NCBI GenBank assembly: GCA_943332745.1
Contig: CALQQQ010000088.1
Coordinates: 1 to 5,667, forward strand
Direction of reading: 5' to 3'
Length of the DNA: 5,667 nucleotides
Origin: Opitutus sp. GAS368
Lineage (GTDB): Bacteria > Verrucomicrobiota > Verrucomicrobiae > Opitutales > UBA953
Of the stretch, positions 1-5,667 are shown in pieces. A model generated the notes under the pieces. That model did no database searches. It was not told the DNA's origin and was given only the letters and a program-made list of their open reading frames with translations. Both the position numbers and the translations under genes were made by a program. Position 1 is the first letter of the stretch. Every line of letters begins with the position of its first letter.

Positions 1-1589
1 CGGGCGACGGCGACGAGCAACAGCACGAGCCAAGGCCAGCCAGTATCGGCCTTAGGTAAATGGTCCTGAACGGCCAGCACGGCGGCGGCCAGGCCAAGGA
101 TGCCGACGATGCGACGGAATTTCTGCCAACCCGAGATGCGCTCCCAATCCTCGCGAAATGCCAGCATCAGGCCTAAGGCCGCGATACCAGCCAGTGCGAT
201 CCAGGGCTTCGCCGGCGGGTGGTCGATGAAAGCGAAGGTCGCGACGCCGGCGAGGGCCTCCGAAGACCAGCGGACGAGCTCCGAGCGCGTGCGCGTGCCG
301 ACGACCAAGGTAGCCGCGGCGGCGAGCGCCCAGATCAACCAGACGAGATGCGAATCCACGAGCCATGCCAGCCCGGCGCCGACGAAGCCAACCGCCGCCA
401 AGAGCAACACCTCGAAGACAAGCTGACTTCGGCCCCGCTCCAGTAGGCCGGCGAGCGCGGCGACTGAGGCGATAAGCAGGGAAACTGTCGCCCGATCCGC
501 CTCTGCCCCTTGTGCCAGGAAAAGCGCGATGAAAGCCGGAGAAAAGAAGCTCGCGAGTTGGAAAGCCGCACGGGCATCACGCCCAAGCAACACCGCATCG
601 TCCTTTACCAAGCGCTCGCCAATCCAGAGCACGAGGAACGAACCCAGCGCAGCGAGTTGCAGCGGCAGATAATTCGCACCGTTCGACGGGATGGCGTCGT
701 AAAGGAATAACAGACAGGCCTGAGAGCCGATTAACCCCAGCACGCCAGCGGAGCCCCACGGGCCGCGCACCATCAGGATGACGCCCAGTAAGGCAATCAT
801 ACCGGCACCCGTCGCCGTAGACCCAGGCGCCGCACCGGACCCAATGGAGAAATACACCGCAACGGTGGCGAAGACGACCGCGAGCTGGCCGAAGAGCTTG
901 CTGCCCTTGGCCAGGGCGACGAAGGCGACGCCGAAGGCCACGAGGAACTGGACCAAAGCGGCCTGAGCCGGGCTTTCACAGACCCGCATCTTATCGAGTC
1001 CGTAAGTAGCCCAGGCGGCGAACTGCCAGACCGCGAGACCAGTGGCGGCAAGCACCTCTCCCAAGTCCTTGCGCTTGGCCGAAAAACGGAGGCCGCCCCA
1101 GAAAAGACCCGCGCCAACCAAAGCCACCTCGATGACACGCACAATCGGCGGAATCGTGGAACGCAGGTTGAGCCAGATACCGAGGAAGACGACCGCGGCG
1201 ACGGCAAGCACCCCGCCCACACGCACGGCCCACCAGGCTCCGAGCGCATACTCGCCCTTGAGATCAGCCGGGGGCAAAAGCCCGAGATCGCGGAGTCGTT
1301 CAGAAAGAGGATCAGGCTGCGCGACAGTAGCTCGAACCGGAGCGGCTGGCTGCACCGCCGTCGGCGGGAGAGGCGGAGGCGCGATGGGTGCAGAGGCAAC
1401 GGAGGGAACCGGAGCGGCCACCGAAGACGCCGCGACCGGATTCGCCGGGCTCGCTGGCAACCTTTTATCCAAGACCGCTAAACGCTGTTCCAGCGATTTC
1501 ACTTCCCCAATGAGAATGAAGAAGCGGATCGGTAGATAGATACCGAGTCCCACGCAGGCAAAGCCAATCAAGACCGAGAACGCTTCCAT
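1..1589 (-). CDS. DUF2339-type multi-pass membrane protein, 3' end missing
   Basis: An open frame of 529 codons with no stop runs off the window edge, so the C-terminal part is missing. The ATG at 1589-1587 is the only sensible start, because an in-frame TAG lies three codons upstream. Visible order: a hydrophobic N-terminal helix (residues about 4-27), a short charged, coiled-coil-like stretch (28-45, containing 'EVKSLEQRLAVLDKRL'), a Pro/Ala-rich linker (about 45-95), then from 'GAWWAVRVGGVLAV' (residue 117) many consecutive membrane helices with short loops. The conserved-looking 'KDLGEVLAATGLAVWQFAAW' (174-193) resembles the start of the membrane core of DUF2339 proteins. Those usually reach 800-1000 residues, so perhaps 55-65% is present. 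Function is unknown; a cell-envelope role is only a guess. It is co-directional with nagBA, 85 nt downstream of nagA, and could be in the same transcript. A GAGG sits only 2 nt from the ATG, too close for a good ribosome site. The family call rests on architecture and remembered motifs. Confidence 0.75.
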   Translation of the reverse strand, partial: MEAFSVLIGFACVGLGIYLPIRFFILIGEVKSLEQRLAVLDKRLPASPANPVAASSVAAPVPSVASAPIAPPPLPPTAVQPAAPVRATVAQPDPLSERLRDLGLLPPADLKGEYALGAWWAVRVGGVLAVAAVVFLGIWLNLRSTIPPIVRVIEVALVGAGLFWGGLRFSAKRKDLGEVLAATGLAVWQFAAWATYGLDKMRVCESPAQAALVQFLVAFGVAFVALAKGSKLFGQLAVVFATVAVYFSIGSGAAPGSTATGAGMIALLGVILMVRGPWGSAGVLGLIGSQACLLFLYDAIPSNGANYLPLQLAALGSFLVLWIGERLVKDDAVLLGRDARAAFQLASFFSPAFIALFLAQGAEADRATVSLLIASVAALAGLLERGRSQLVFEVLLLAAVGFVGAGLAWLVDSHLVWLIWALAAAATLVVGTRTRSELVRWSSEALAGVATFAFIDHPPAKPWIALAGIAALGLMLAFREDWERISGWQKFRRIVGILGLAAAVLAVQDHLPKADTGWPWLVLLLVAVA

Positions 1590-1674
1590 GCCCTCAAACT
1601 ACGCCCCCACCCCAGAGAGGCGAGGCTTAGCTGCCCAGCCCTATATCGAATTTTTCAATAACCCCTTCCTACAC
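1590..1674. other. Short gap between nagA and the DUF2339 gene
   Basis: This 85-nt gap holds the only clearly AT-rich patch nearby (about 1641-1660). The patch forms an imperfect hairpin: TATCGAA at 1644-1650 and TTCAATA at 1654-1660, with a three-base loop and one G·U pair in minus-strand RNA. No U-run follows it on the minus strand, so it is not a standard intrinsic terminator. The patch could hold a promoter for the DUF2339 gene, but I find no -35/-10 pair at normal spacing. Read-through from nagA is equally possible. Confidence 0.4.
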
Positions 1675-2832
1675 TCAGACGATGGAGCGGCCCCGGAGCC
1701 AAACGCCGCCCACTTCCGGCCGGACCGAGGAACCGTCCCAATGGAATGCCATAAGGTCAGCCGGCTGACCTATCGCCAAGACTCCCCTACCCCCGACCTG
1801 CCGGCCGGGTGCGACCGTCAGCAACGCGACAGCTTCGCCCAAGGTCAGCCCCACTTGGTTCACGAGCACGGGAATCGCCGCGGTCATGGGCAAAGCCGCC
1901 CCAGCGAGGTAATTGCCCGTACCGTCGTCGATGGCGAGGAAGCCATCGGCTCGAAGCTCAACCTTACCACCGATGGGGGTCTCATACTTGCCGGCGGGCA
2001 GGCCGCCTAAGGTAACCGTATCAGAGACGACCAATGATCGCTCGAGGCCTTTGGCCCTGATCATGGCCTTAAGCTGCGCTGGCGTGAGGTGATGTCCGTC
2101 AGCAATAAACATGGCGGTCAGGCGATCGTCCGCCAACTGCGGCCAAAGATGGTTATGACGCCGATTCAACATCGCGTGCGAACCGTTGCCGAGGTGCGTG
2201 GAAAGGGTCGCGCCGGCGTCGACCGCCGCGGTAATCTGTGCGGCGTCGGCAGAAGTATGGCCAAGCGAGACCGTGACGCCGGACTTCACGAGATGGCTGA
2301 TATAAGCAGGCGCCTCTGGCCAGTGCGGCGAAAGGGTAACCAGCTTCACGAGCCCGCCGGCGGCCAGCTGCCATCGATCGAACTCGGCGACGGATGGCGC
2401 ACGGACGTCGGCCGCGGGGTGCGCGCCTCGCGGGCCGTCCTCCGGAGCGATGTGCGGTCCTTCGACATGGATACCGGCGACCATCGCGGCGACTTCCGGA
2501 TGCTGCGCGCACGCCTCGCGAATCGTCCTTAAGGCAGCAATAAGTCGGGCTTCCGGCGCGGTAATGAGTGTCGGCAGGAAAGTCGTGACGCCCACCTTGA
2601 GCATCGCTTGGCAAAGGGCCCGGACGGTCGCGACGTCGAGTGTGAGTCCATTGAGGTCATGGCCGGCATAGCCATTAACCTGCAGGTCGACGAAGCCCGC
2701 GCTGAGCCACTGCTTCTCACCATGCTCCTGGAAGTCGATTGCCTTGATCAGCTCGCCCTCGGTCGTGACCACGACGCCCCTGCCCGTCGAAGGATCGCGG
2801 CCGAGGATGCGCTGGGACGAGGAGGCGGACAC
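1675..2832 (-). CDS. nagA: N-acetylglucosamine-6-phosphate deacetylase (variant subfamily)
   Basis: A cytoplasmic amidohydrolase-superfamily enzyme that removes the acetyl group from N-acetylglucosamine-6-phosphate to give glucosamine-6-phosphate and acetate. The 385 residues match the usual family length (about 380-390). Visible motifs: 'GFVDLQVNG' (46-54), the E. coli-like form without the HxH metal pair; 'HVEGPH' with E124 as metal ligand; 'GHTSA' with H192; 'STHLGNGSHA' with H213; 'ADGHH' (245-248); and 'VVSDT' with D271 as catalytic acid/base. All key residues expected from E. coli NagA (E131, H195, H216, H251, D273) have counterparts. The substrate loop differs: where E. coli has 'THLYNAM...GREPG', this protein has 'THLGNGSHAMLNRRHNHLW'. 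The start is GTG (2832-2830), 3 nt after the nagB stop, with no ribosome site of its own, so translation is probably coupled to nagB. The N-terminus is short but 'ILGRDPSTG' looks like a normal start for this variant group. Transcribed after nagB. Confidence 0.9.
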   Translation of the reverse strand: MSASSSQRILGRDPSTGRGVVVTTEGELIKAIDFQEHGEKQWLSAGFVDLQVNGYAGHDLNGLTLDVATVRALCQAMLKVGVTTFLPTLITAPEARLIAALRTIREACAQHPEVAAMVAGIHVEGPHIAPEDGPRGAHPAADVRAPSVAEFDRWQLAAGGLVKLVTLSPHWPEAPAYISHLVKSGVTVSLGHTSADAAQITAAVDAGATLSTHLGNGSHAMLNRRHNHLWPQLADDRLTAMFIADGHHLTPAQLKAMIRAKGLERSLVVSDTVTLGGLPAGKYETPIGGKVELRADGFLAIDDGTGNYLAGAALPMTAAIPVLVNQVGLTLGEAVALLTVAPGRQVGGRGVLAIGQPADLMAFHWDGSSVRPEVGGVWLRGRSIV

Positions 2833-2835
2833 GGC

Positions 2836-3576
2836 TCAGCGGGAAAGCTCCGAAGCGGCGGCCGCGTCGATATACAGCGTACAGTCAGCGTGCTGCTGGA
2901 CGATTGAAGCCGGACAGGTCGGCGTCACCGGACCTTCGACGGTTCCCTTAACGGCGACGGACTTGCGCTTGTCCGGCACGGAAAGGATGAGGCAGGCGCT
3001 CTTCATGATCTGACGGATAGACATCGAGACGGCCTGCTTGGGCACGTCATCGAAGGTCGGGAACCAGCCTTCCCCGAACTGCTGCTGGCGGCAGGCGTGA
3101 TCGAGGTTCACCACGATGTAAGGGACTTCGGTGGCGAAGTCGGCGGGCGGGTCGTTGAAGGCGAGGTGAGAATTCTCCCCGATGCCGGCGAAACAAAGGT
3201 CAATTGGACAGGCAGTGATGCGGTCGTTCAGGCGCTTGAGTTCGGCGGCCAGATCCTTGGCGTCGCCGTCCACGGGAATGAACTCGGGCTGGGCCGGAAG
3301 CTGGCTAATGAAACGTTCGCGCAGGTATTTACGAAAGCTCGCCCCATGCGACTCAGGCAGTCCGACATATTCGTCGAGATGGAAGACGGTGACCTTAGAC
3401 CAATCGATGCCGGATTCCTTCACCAGGCACTTCAGCGTCTCGAACTGGCTGGCACCAGTGGCGACGATGATGTTCGCGCGGCCTTTCTTGGCCAAGACAT
3501 CGCGTAGTACCTTGGCACCTTGCGCGGAAGCGGCCTGGCCCATGGCGGCGGCATCAGTGAGTTTCTGGATTTTCAT
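2836..3576 (-). CDS. nagB: Glucosamine-6-phosphate deaminase/isomerase (NagB family)
   Basis: Converts glucosamine-6-phosphate to fructose-6-phosphate and ammonia in the cytoplasm, the step after NagA. I chose the ATG at 3576, giving 246 residues beginning 'MKIQKLTDAAAMG', where family similarity begins. The frame stays open upstream to an ATG at 3696, but those 40 codons look non-homologous and would run through a perfect palindrome. Visible motifs: phosphate-loop region 'IIVATGASQFETL' (36-48); 'FHLDEYVGL' with D68, equivalent to E. coli D72; 'GIGENSHLAFNDPP' (131-144) with H137, equivalent to H143; and 'KGTVEGPVTPTCPAS' near the C-terminus. Two active-site positions differ from E. coli: D141 is N135 and E148 is D142. 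The first change also occurs in Bacillus-type NagB, so the protein is probably active. E. coli NagB has 266 residues and lacks no major element relative to this one. No clear Shine-Dalgarno precedes the start. First gene of the nagBA operon. Confidence 0.88.
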   Translation of the reverse strand: MKIQKLTDAAAMGQAASAQGAKVLRDVLAKKGRANIIVATGASQFETLKCLVKESGIDWSKVTVFHLDEYVGLPESHGASFRKYLRERFISQLPAQPEFIPVDGDAKDLAAELKRLNDRITACPIDLCFAGIGENSHLAFNDPPADFATEVPYIVVNLDHACRQQQFGEGWFPTFDDVPKQAVSMSIRQIMKSACLILSVPDKRKSVAVKGTVEGPVTPTCPASIVQQHADCTLYIDAAAASELSR

Positions 3577-3594
3577 GGGAAAGGGGTCAGCCGA

Positions 3595-3625
3595 CACTTG
3601 CCCGAAGCGCAGCCTCGGGCAAGTG
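3595..3625. promoter_or_regulatory. Perfect 11-bp inverted repeat upstream of nagB
   Basis: The left arm CACTTGCCCGA (3595-3605) and the right arm TCGGGCAAGTG (3615-3625) are exact reverse complements, separated by 9 nt. The arm centres are 20 bp apart, about two helical turns, which suits a dimeric regulator binding one DNA face. As RNA it would form a strong GC-rich hairpin ending 18 nt before the nagB ATG. No T-run follows on either strand, so it is not an intrinsic terminator. Its position fits an operator, or a leader hairpin controlling nagBA. The regulator cannot be named because none is encoded here. Confidence 0.55.
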
Positions 3626-3706
3626 CCTATCCCGACCCCATTCGGCAGGAAACCTTCTATTAGCCGACGAGATTCAAGCCACGTATCGATGCCCATACTC
3701 TGGTGC

Positions 3707-3736
3707 CTGGCAGTACCTTTGGCCGGAGGATAAATT
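3707..3736 (+). promoter_or_regulatory. Weak candidate promoter for comM
   Basis: CTGGCA (3707-3712) and TAAATT (3731-3736) each match the sigma-70 hexamers at four of six positions, with an 18-nt spacer. TAAATTTG is the only AT-rich island in the divergent region, which is the main argument. If correct, comM would have a leader of about 225 nt that includes the stem-loop cluster before its start. The same island might serve nagB in the other direction. This is a guess from consensus. Confidence 0.2.
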
Positions 3737-3941
3737 TGTCGCGAAGCCCCATGCCCAAAGCAGCTCCGCGTGGACTAATTGGCCGCTCTTCACGGTCGGA
3801 CTCGTCCAGCGCAGCCACAGCGACGAGACGATCCGGAAAATCCTGGGCGGAAACATGCTGCGGTCCTGAGAGCGAACCAGGTTGCGGAGCAAGCCGGGAT
3901 AACCCCGAGGGAATCGACCCTAGGTGTCACGGGTTGCACCT

Positions 3942-3961
3942 ACGCAGTCACACGACTGCGT
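3942..3961 (+). promoter_or_regulatory. Perfect 8-bp hairpin with tetraloop just before comM
   Basis: ACGCAGTC (3942-3949) and GACTGCGT (3954-3961) are exact reverse complements around a four-base ACAC loop. The stem ends 6 nt before the comM ATG, occupying the place where a ribosome-binding site would be; no Shine-Dalgarno sequence is visible. It may affect translation initiation of comM, or be a DNA palindrome bound by a regulator. It lacks a following U-run and is not a terminator. Confidence 0.45.
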
Positions 3962-3967
3962 TCGGCC

Positions 3968-5491
3968 ATGCTCTCCGTCATCCGTTCGGCCGCCTTGGTC
4001 GGAGTCGAAGCCGTCCCTGTCGAGATTGAAGTCAATACCGGCGAGCTCGGCGAACACGGGCTTTGGTTGGTCGGACTTCCAGACGCAGCCGTTAAAGAAT
4101 CCGAAGAGCGGGTGCAATCCGCCCTCCAGAACAGCGGCCTGCGCCTGCCGGAGACGCGCACGACTATTAACCTCGCACCCGGCGACCTGAAAAAAGAAGG
4201 CGCGATCTACGACCTACCCATTGCGCTCGGCATTGCGGCGTCGACGGGGCAGCTGGATCGAACGTTCCTGAAGCACTACCTCATCGCCGGTGAGCTCGCC
4301 CTCAGTGGCGCGACTCGGCCCCTCCGCGGGGGCGTGGCGATGGCTATCCTGGCGCGCAAATCCGGTCTGCGCGGGGTCATCCTACCCCGTGCCTCGGCCG
4401 AAGAAGCCTCACTTGTCGGCGGCATCGAAGCGATCCCCGTGGACACGCTCGACGGCGCCCTGCGATTCCTGACCGGCGAAGCGAAAGTCGAACCGCTGAC
4501 GCCGAAGCCAGCGGCGGAGGCGACGTCGGCCGATGGCCAGCCCGACTTCGCCGAGGTCAAAGGCCAAGCAGGCATCCGCCGAGCGGTCGAAGTCGCCGCC
4601 GCGGGCGGCCACAACCTGCTGATGATCGGCCCACCGGGCTCTGGCAAATCGCTCATCGCGAAACGGATCCCGACCATCCTGCCTGCTCCCGACGCTGAGG
4701 AATTCCTTGAGATCCTTGGGGTGCATTCCGCGGCCGGCATGGCGCTCGCTGACGCACGTCGCGGCTGGCAACGGCCGTTCCGCTCGCCGCACCACACCAT
4801 CAGCGACATCGGGCTCATCGGCGGCGGCAGCATTCCCGGCCCCGGCGAAGTCTCGCTCGCCCACCTCGGCGTACTCTTTCTCGACGAGCTCCCAGAGTTC
4901 CGCCGCTCCGCGCTTGAGGTATTGCGTCAACCGCTCGAAGACGGCCAGGTCACCGTCTCGCGCGCGGCGGCTAAGGTCACCCTGCCTGCGCGCCTGATGT
5001 TGGTCGCGGCGATGAATCCGTGCCCGTGCGGACACCTCGGCGATCGCCGTCGCGAATGCCGCTGCTCGCCGATGCAGGTGCGCAAGTATCGGGGCAAGAT
5101 CTCGGGACCGCTCCTCGATCGTGTAGATATTCAGGTCGAAGCACCGGCGTTAACCCTGGAGGAACTCCGTAACGCGGCACCCGGCGAAGCCTCCGCTGCC
5201 ATCCGTGGGCGCGTCGAAGCGGCACGAGCCAAACAACGTCTTCGCTTCGGCACCCGAACAGGCGGGTGCAATGCCCTCCTCGGCGGTCGCGAACTCCGTG
5301 AGTATTGCGCCCTCGAAAAAGCCCAGGGCGACCTCCTCCAGCAGGCCATGGAGAAACTGAGTCTGTCTGCTCGAGCCTATGACCGTATTCTACGGGTCGC
5401 CCGTACCATTGCCGACCTCGCGGAGGCCGAACGCATCGCCACCGTCCACTTATTAGAGGCCATTCACTATCGTTCGCTGGACCGAAACTGA
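3968..5491 (+). CDS. comM: ComM/YifB family AAA+ ATPase (Mg-chelatase-like)
   Basis: A 507-residue protein, the normal family length, matching ComM/YifB along its whole extent. Members are cytoplasmic hexameric helicases that drive branch migration when incoming DNA recombines in natural transformation; the old name 'magnesium chelatase' is misleading. Domains: N-terminal ChlI-like domain (about 1-165, with '[10 protein letters not shown]' at 36-45 and '[20 protein letters not shown]' at 68-87); a linker (about 170-192); the AAA+ core with Walker A 'GPPGSGKS' (221-228), '[10 protein letters not shown]' (271-280), and Walker B '[10 protein letters not shown]' (302-311); the 'NPCPCG' segment with four cysteines (C352, C354, C364, C366) that could bind a metal; 'GPLLDRVDI' with R385; and a C-terminal domain with the sensor-like '[18 protein letters not shown]' (467-484). 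I start at ATG 3968 because '[22 protein letters not shown]' is the standard family N-terminus; the frame is open back to a TTG at 3779, but that extension looks random. All catalytic residues are intact. Divergent from nagB and co-directional with the next gene. Confidence 0.93.
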   Translation: MLSVIRSAALVGVEAVPVEIEVNTGELGEHGLWLVGLPDAAVKESEERVQSALQNSGLRLPETRTTINLAPGDLKKEGAIYDLPIALGIAASTGQLDRTFLKHYLIAGELALSGATRPLRGGVAMAILARKSGLRGVILPRASAEEASLVGGIEAIPVDTLDGALRFLTGEAKVEPLTPKPAAEATSADGQPDFAEVKGQAGIRRAVEVAAAGGHNLLMIGPPGSGKSLIAKRIPTILPAPDAEEFLEILGVHSAAGMALADARRGWQRPFRSPHHTISDIGLIGGGSIPGPGEVSLAHLGVLFLDELPEFRRSALEVLRQPLEDGQVTVSRAAAKVTLPARLMLVAAMNPCPCGHLGDRRRECRCSPMQVRKYRGKISGPLLDRVDIQVEAPALTLEELRNAAPGEASAAIRGRVEAARAKQRLRFGTRTGGCNALLGGRELREYCALEKAQGDLLQQAMEKLSLSARAYDRILRVARTIADLAEAERIATVHLLEAIHYRSLDRN

Positions 5492-5525
5492 AAACGCTCG
5501 CCCACCCTCAGGAAATGCCTCCAAT

Positions 5526-5529
5526 GAGG
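5526..5529 (+). promoter_or_regulatory. Ribosome-binding site for the ThuA-like gene
   Basis: GAGG with an 8-nt spacer to the ATG at 5538 is the best Shine-Dalgarno match in the window, and it supports this start over the ATG at 5524, which gives only a five-codon frame. The GAGG lies inside the right arm of a weak 5-bp inverted repeat (CCTCA 5506-5510, TGAGG 5525-5529). Confidence 0.55.
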
Positions 5530-5537
5530 CCCTCCCC

Positions 5538-5667
5538 ATGAAAACCCTGCACAAGCTCGGGCTGGTCTGCCTGCTCGCCCTCCTGGCCCTGCCCCTCGGC
5601 GCGGCCGAGAAGATCCGCGTCCTGATCCTCGACGGACGCAATAACCACGACTGGATCCGCACGACCG
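5538..5667 (+). CDS. Secreted ThuA-like domain protein, 5' end only
   Basis: Only 43 codons are present; the gene continues beyond the window. The first 23 residues form a clear Sec signal peptide: a lysine-containing start (MKTLHK), a Leu/Ala-rich core (about 7-18), and a 'PLGAA' end with likely cleavage before E24. There is no lipobox, so the protein should be periplasmic or secreted rather than a lipoprotein. The mature start 'EKIRVLILDGRNNHDWIRTT' closely resembles the first strand and following turn of ThuA-domain proteins (class I glutamine amidotransferase-like fold), which are numerous in Verrucomicrobiota and Planctomycetota and often tied to carbohydrate use. The reaction is not settled for most members. 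It lies 46 nt after comM with no strong terminator between, so co-transcription is possible, although the functions look unrelated. The family call depends on about 20 residues. Confidence 0.7.
   Translation, partial: MKTLHKLGLVCLLALLALPLGAAEKIRVLILDGRNNHDWIRTT

Larger units (their letters stand above)
3577..3967. other. Divergent intergenic region between nagB and comM
   Basis: This 391-nt stretch lies between two divergently transcribed genes and should hold both promoters. I see no convincing protein gene. A 72-codon TTG-start frame (3892-3674, minus) and a 30-codon ATG frame (3752-3660, minus) exist but match nothing I recognise. Non-coding structure is richer: a perfect 11-bp inverted repeat at 3595-3625, one AT-rich patch at 3731-3738, and five closely packed potential stem-loops from 3882 to 3961. 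I see no tRNA, SRP RNA, tmRNA or recognised riboswitch core. Confidence 0.6.

Noticed and set aside
797..1399. 200-codon minus-strand frame, and the 165-codon plus-strand frame at 1042-1539
   Set aside because: Both are shadows of the DUF2339 gene. They are Ser/Arg- or Thr/Arg-rich, as out-of-frame reading of GC-rich coding DNA gives.
3577..3696. 40-codon N-terminal extension of nagB from the ATG at 3696
   Set aside because: The extension does not resemble NagB N-termini and passes through the perfect palindrome. MKIQKLTDAAAMG fits the family start.
3674..3892. 72-codon TTG-start frame on the minus strand in the intergenic region
   Set aside because: No recognised domain, a rare start codon and no ribosome site. 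In a high-GC region, open frames of this size are expected by chance.
3861..3915. TPP-riboswitch-like words: CTGAGA at 3866, then CGGGATAACCCCG and AGGGAA at 3908
   Set aside because: The order recalls the TPP (Thi-box) core, but the P4 partner strand (CCT before the CGGG stem), the internal-loop bases and a proper P2 pairing around CTGAGA are missing. The flanking genes are not thiamin genes.
3908..3921. GGGAATCGACCC resembling a tRNA T-arm
   Set aside because: The loop lacks TTCGA, and no acceptor stem, D-arm, anticodon arm or CCA end can be placed around it.
3779..3967. 63-codon upstream extension of comM from a TTG at 3779
   Set aside because: The extension is low in recognisable protein features and runs through the stem-loop cluster. 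The family N-terminus begins exactly at ATG 3968.
4409..5035. 208-codon minus-strand frame, and the 185-codon frame at 4276-4833
   Set aside because: Antisense shadows lying fully inside comM, whose own frame has intact family motifs throughout.
5492..5537. Possible terminator after comM
   Set aside because: Only a 5-bp inverted repeat with a long loop and no T-run is present, so no intrinsic terminator is supported.
5524..5541. Five-codon frame (MRPSP) whose TGA overlaps the ATG of the ThuA-like gene
   Set aside because: Too short to judge; its ATG overlaps the bases that serve as the ribosome site for the downstream start. Probably chance.

Overview
The window is high-GC bacterial DNA (roughly 60% by eye) with tightly packed genes. 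I infer Verrucomicrobiota, perhaps an Opitutae-like member. The grounds are the subtypes of the hexosamine enzymes, a secreted ThuA-like protein starting with the 'KIRVLILDGRNNHDW' type of sequence, and weak or absent Shine-Dalgarno sites. There is no rRNA or other marker gene, so this placement is an inference.

Layout. Bases 1-1589 (minus strand) hold the first 529 codons of a large DUF2339-type multi-pass membrane protein whose 3' end lies outside the window. An 85-nt gap with no clear terminator separates it from nagA (1675-2832, minus) and nagB (2836-3576, minus), which are only 3 nt apart and form a two-gene operon transcribed nagB then nagA. A 391-nt divergent intergenic region (3577-3967) follows. 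It contains a perfect 11-bp inverted repeat just upstream of nagB and a run of abutting short stem-loops ending 6 nt before the next gene. On the plus strand, 3968-5491 encodes a complete ComM/YifB AAA+ ATPase. After a 46-nt gap, 5538-5667 is the 5' end of a secreted ThuA-domain protein.

How the genes work together. NagA deacetylates N-acetylglucosamine-6-phosphate and NagB deaminates and isomerises the product to fructose-6-phosphate plus ammonia, so the pair forms an amino-sugar catabolic or cell-wall-recycling unit. Both enzymes differ from the E. coli type in the same direction: extra 'THLGNGSHAML' sequence in NagA, and a 'GENSHLAFNDPP' active-site loop in NagB. This suggests a co-evolved variant pair. 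No transporter, kinase or transcriptional regulator for amino sugars is present. ComM is a recombination helicase used in natural transformation and is unrelated in function; it only shares the divergent promoter region. The DUF2339 protein may be co-transcribed downstream of nagBA.

I saw no mobile element, CRISPR array, tRNA or rRNA. The most unusual signals are non-coding: both divergent genes lack a recognisable ribosome-binding site and instead have a perfect hairpin or palindrome directly upstream of the start codon. I see no convincing sign of an entirely new gene system here.
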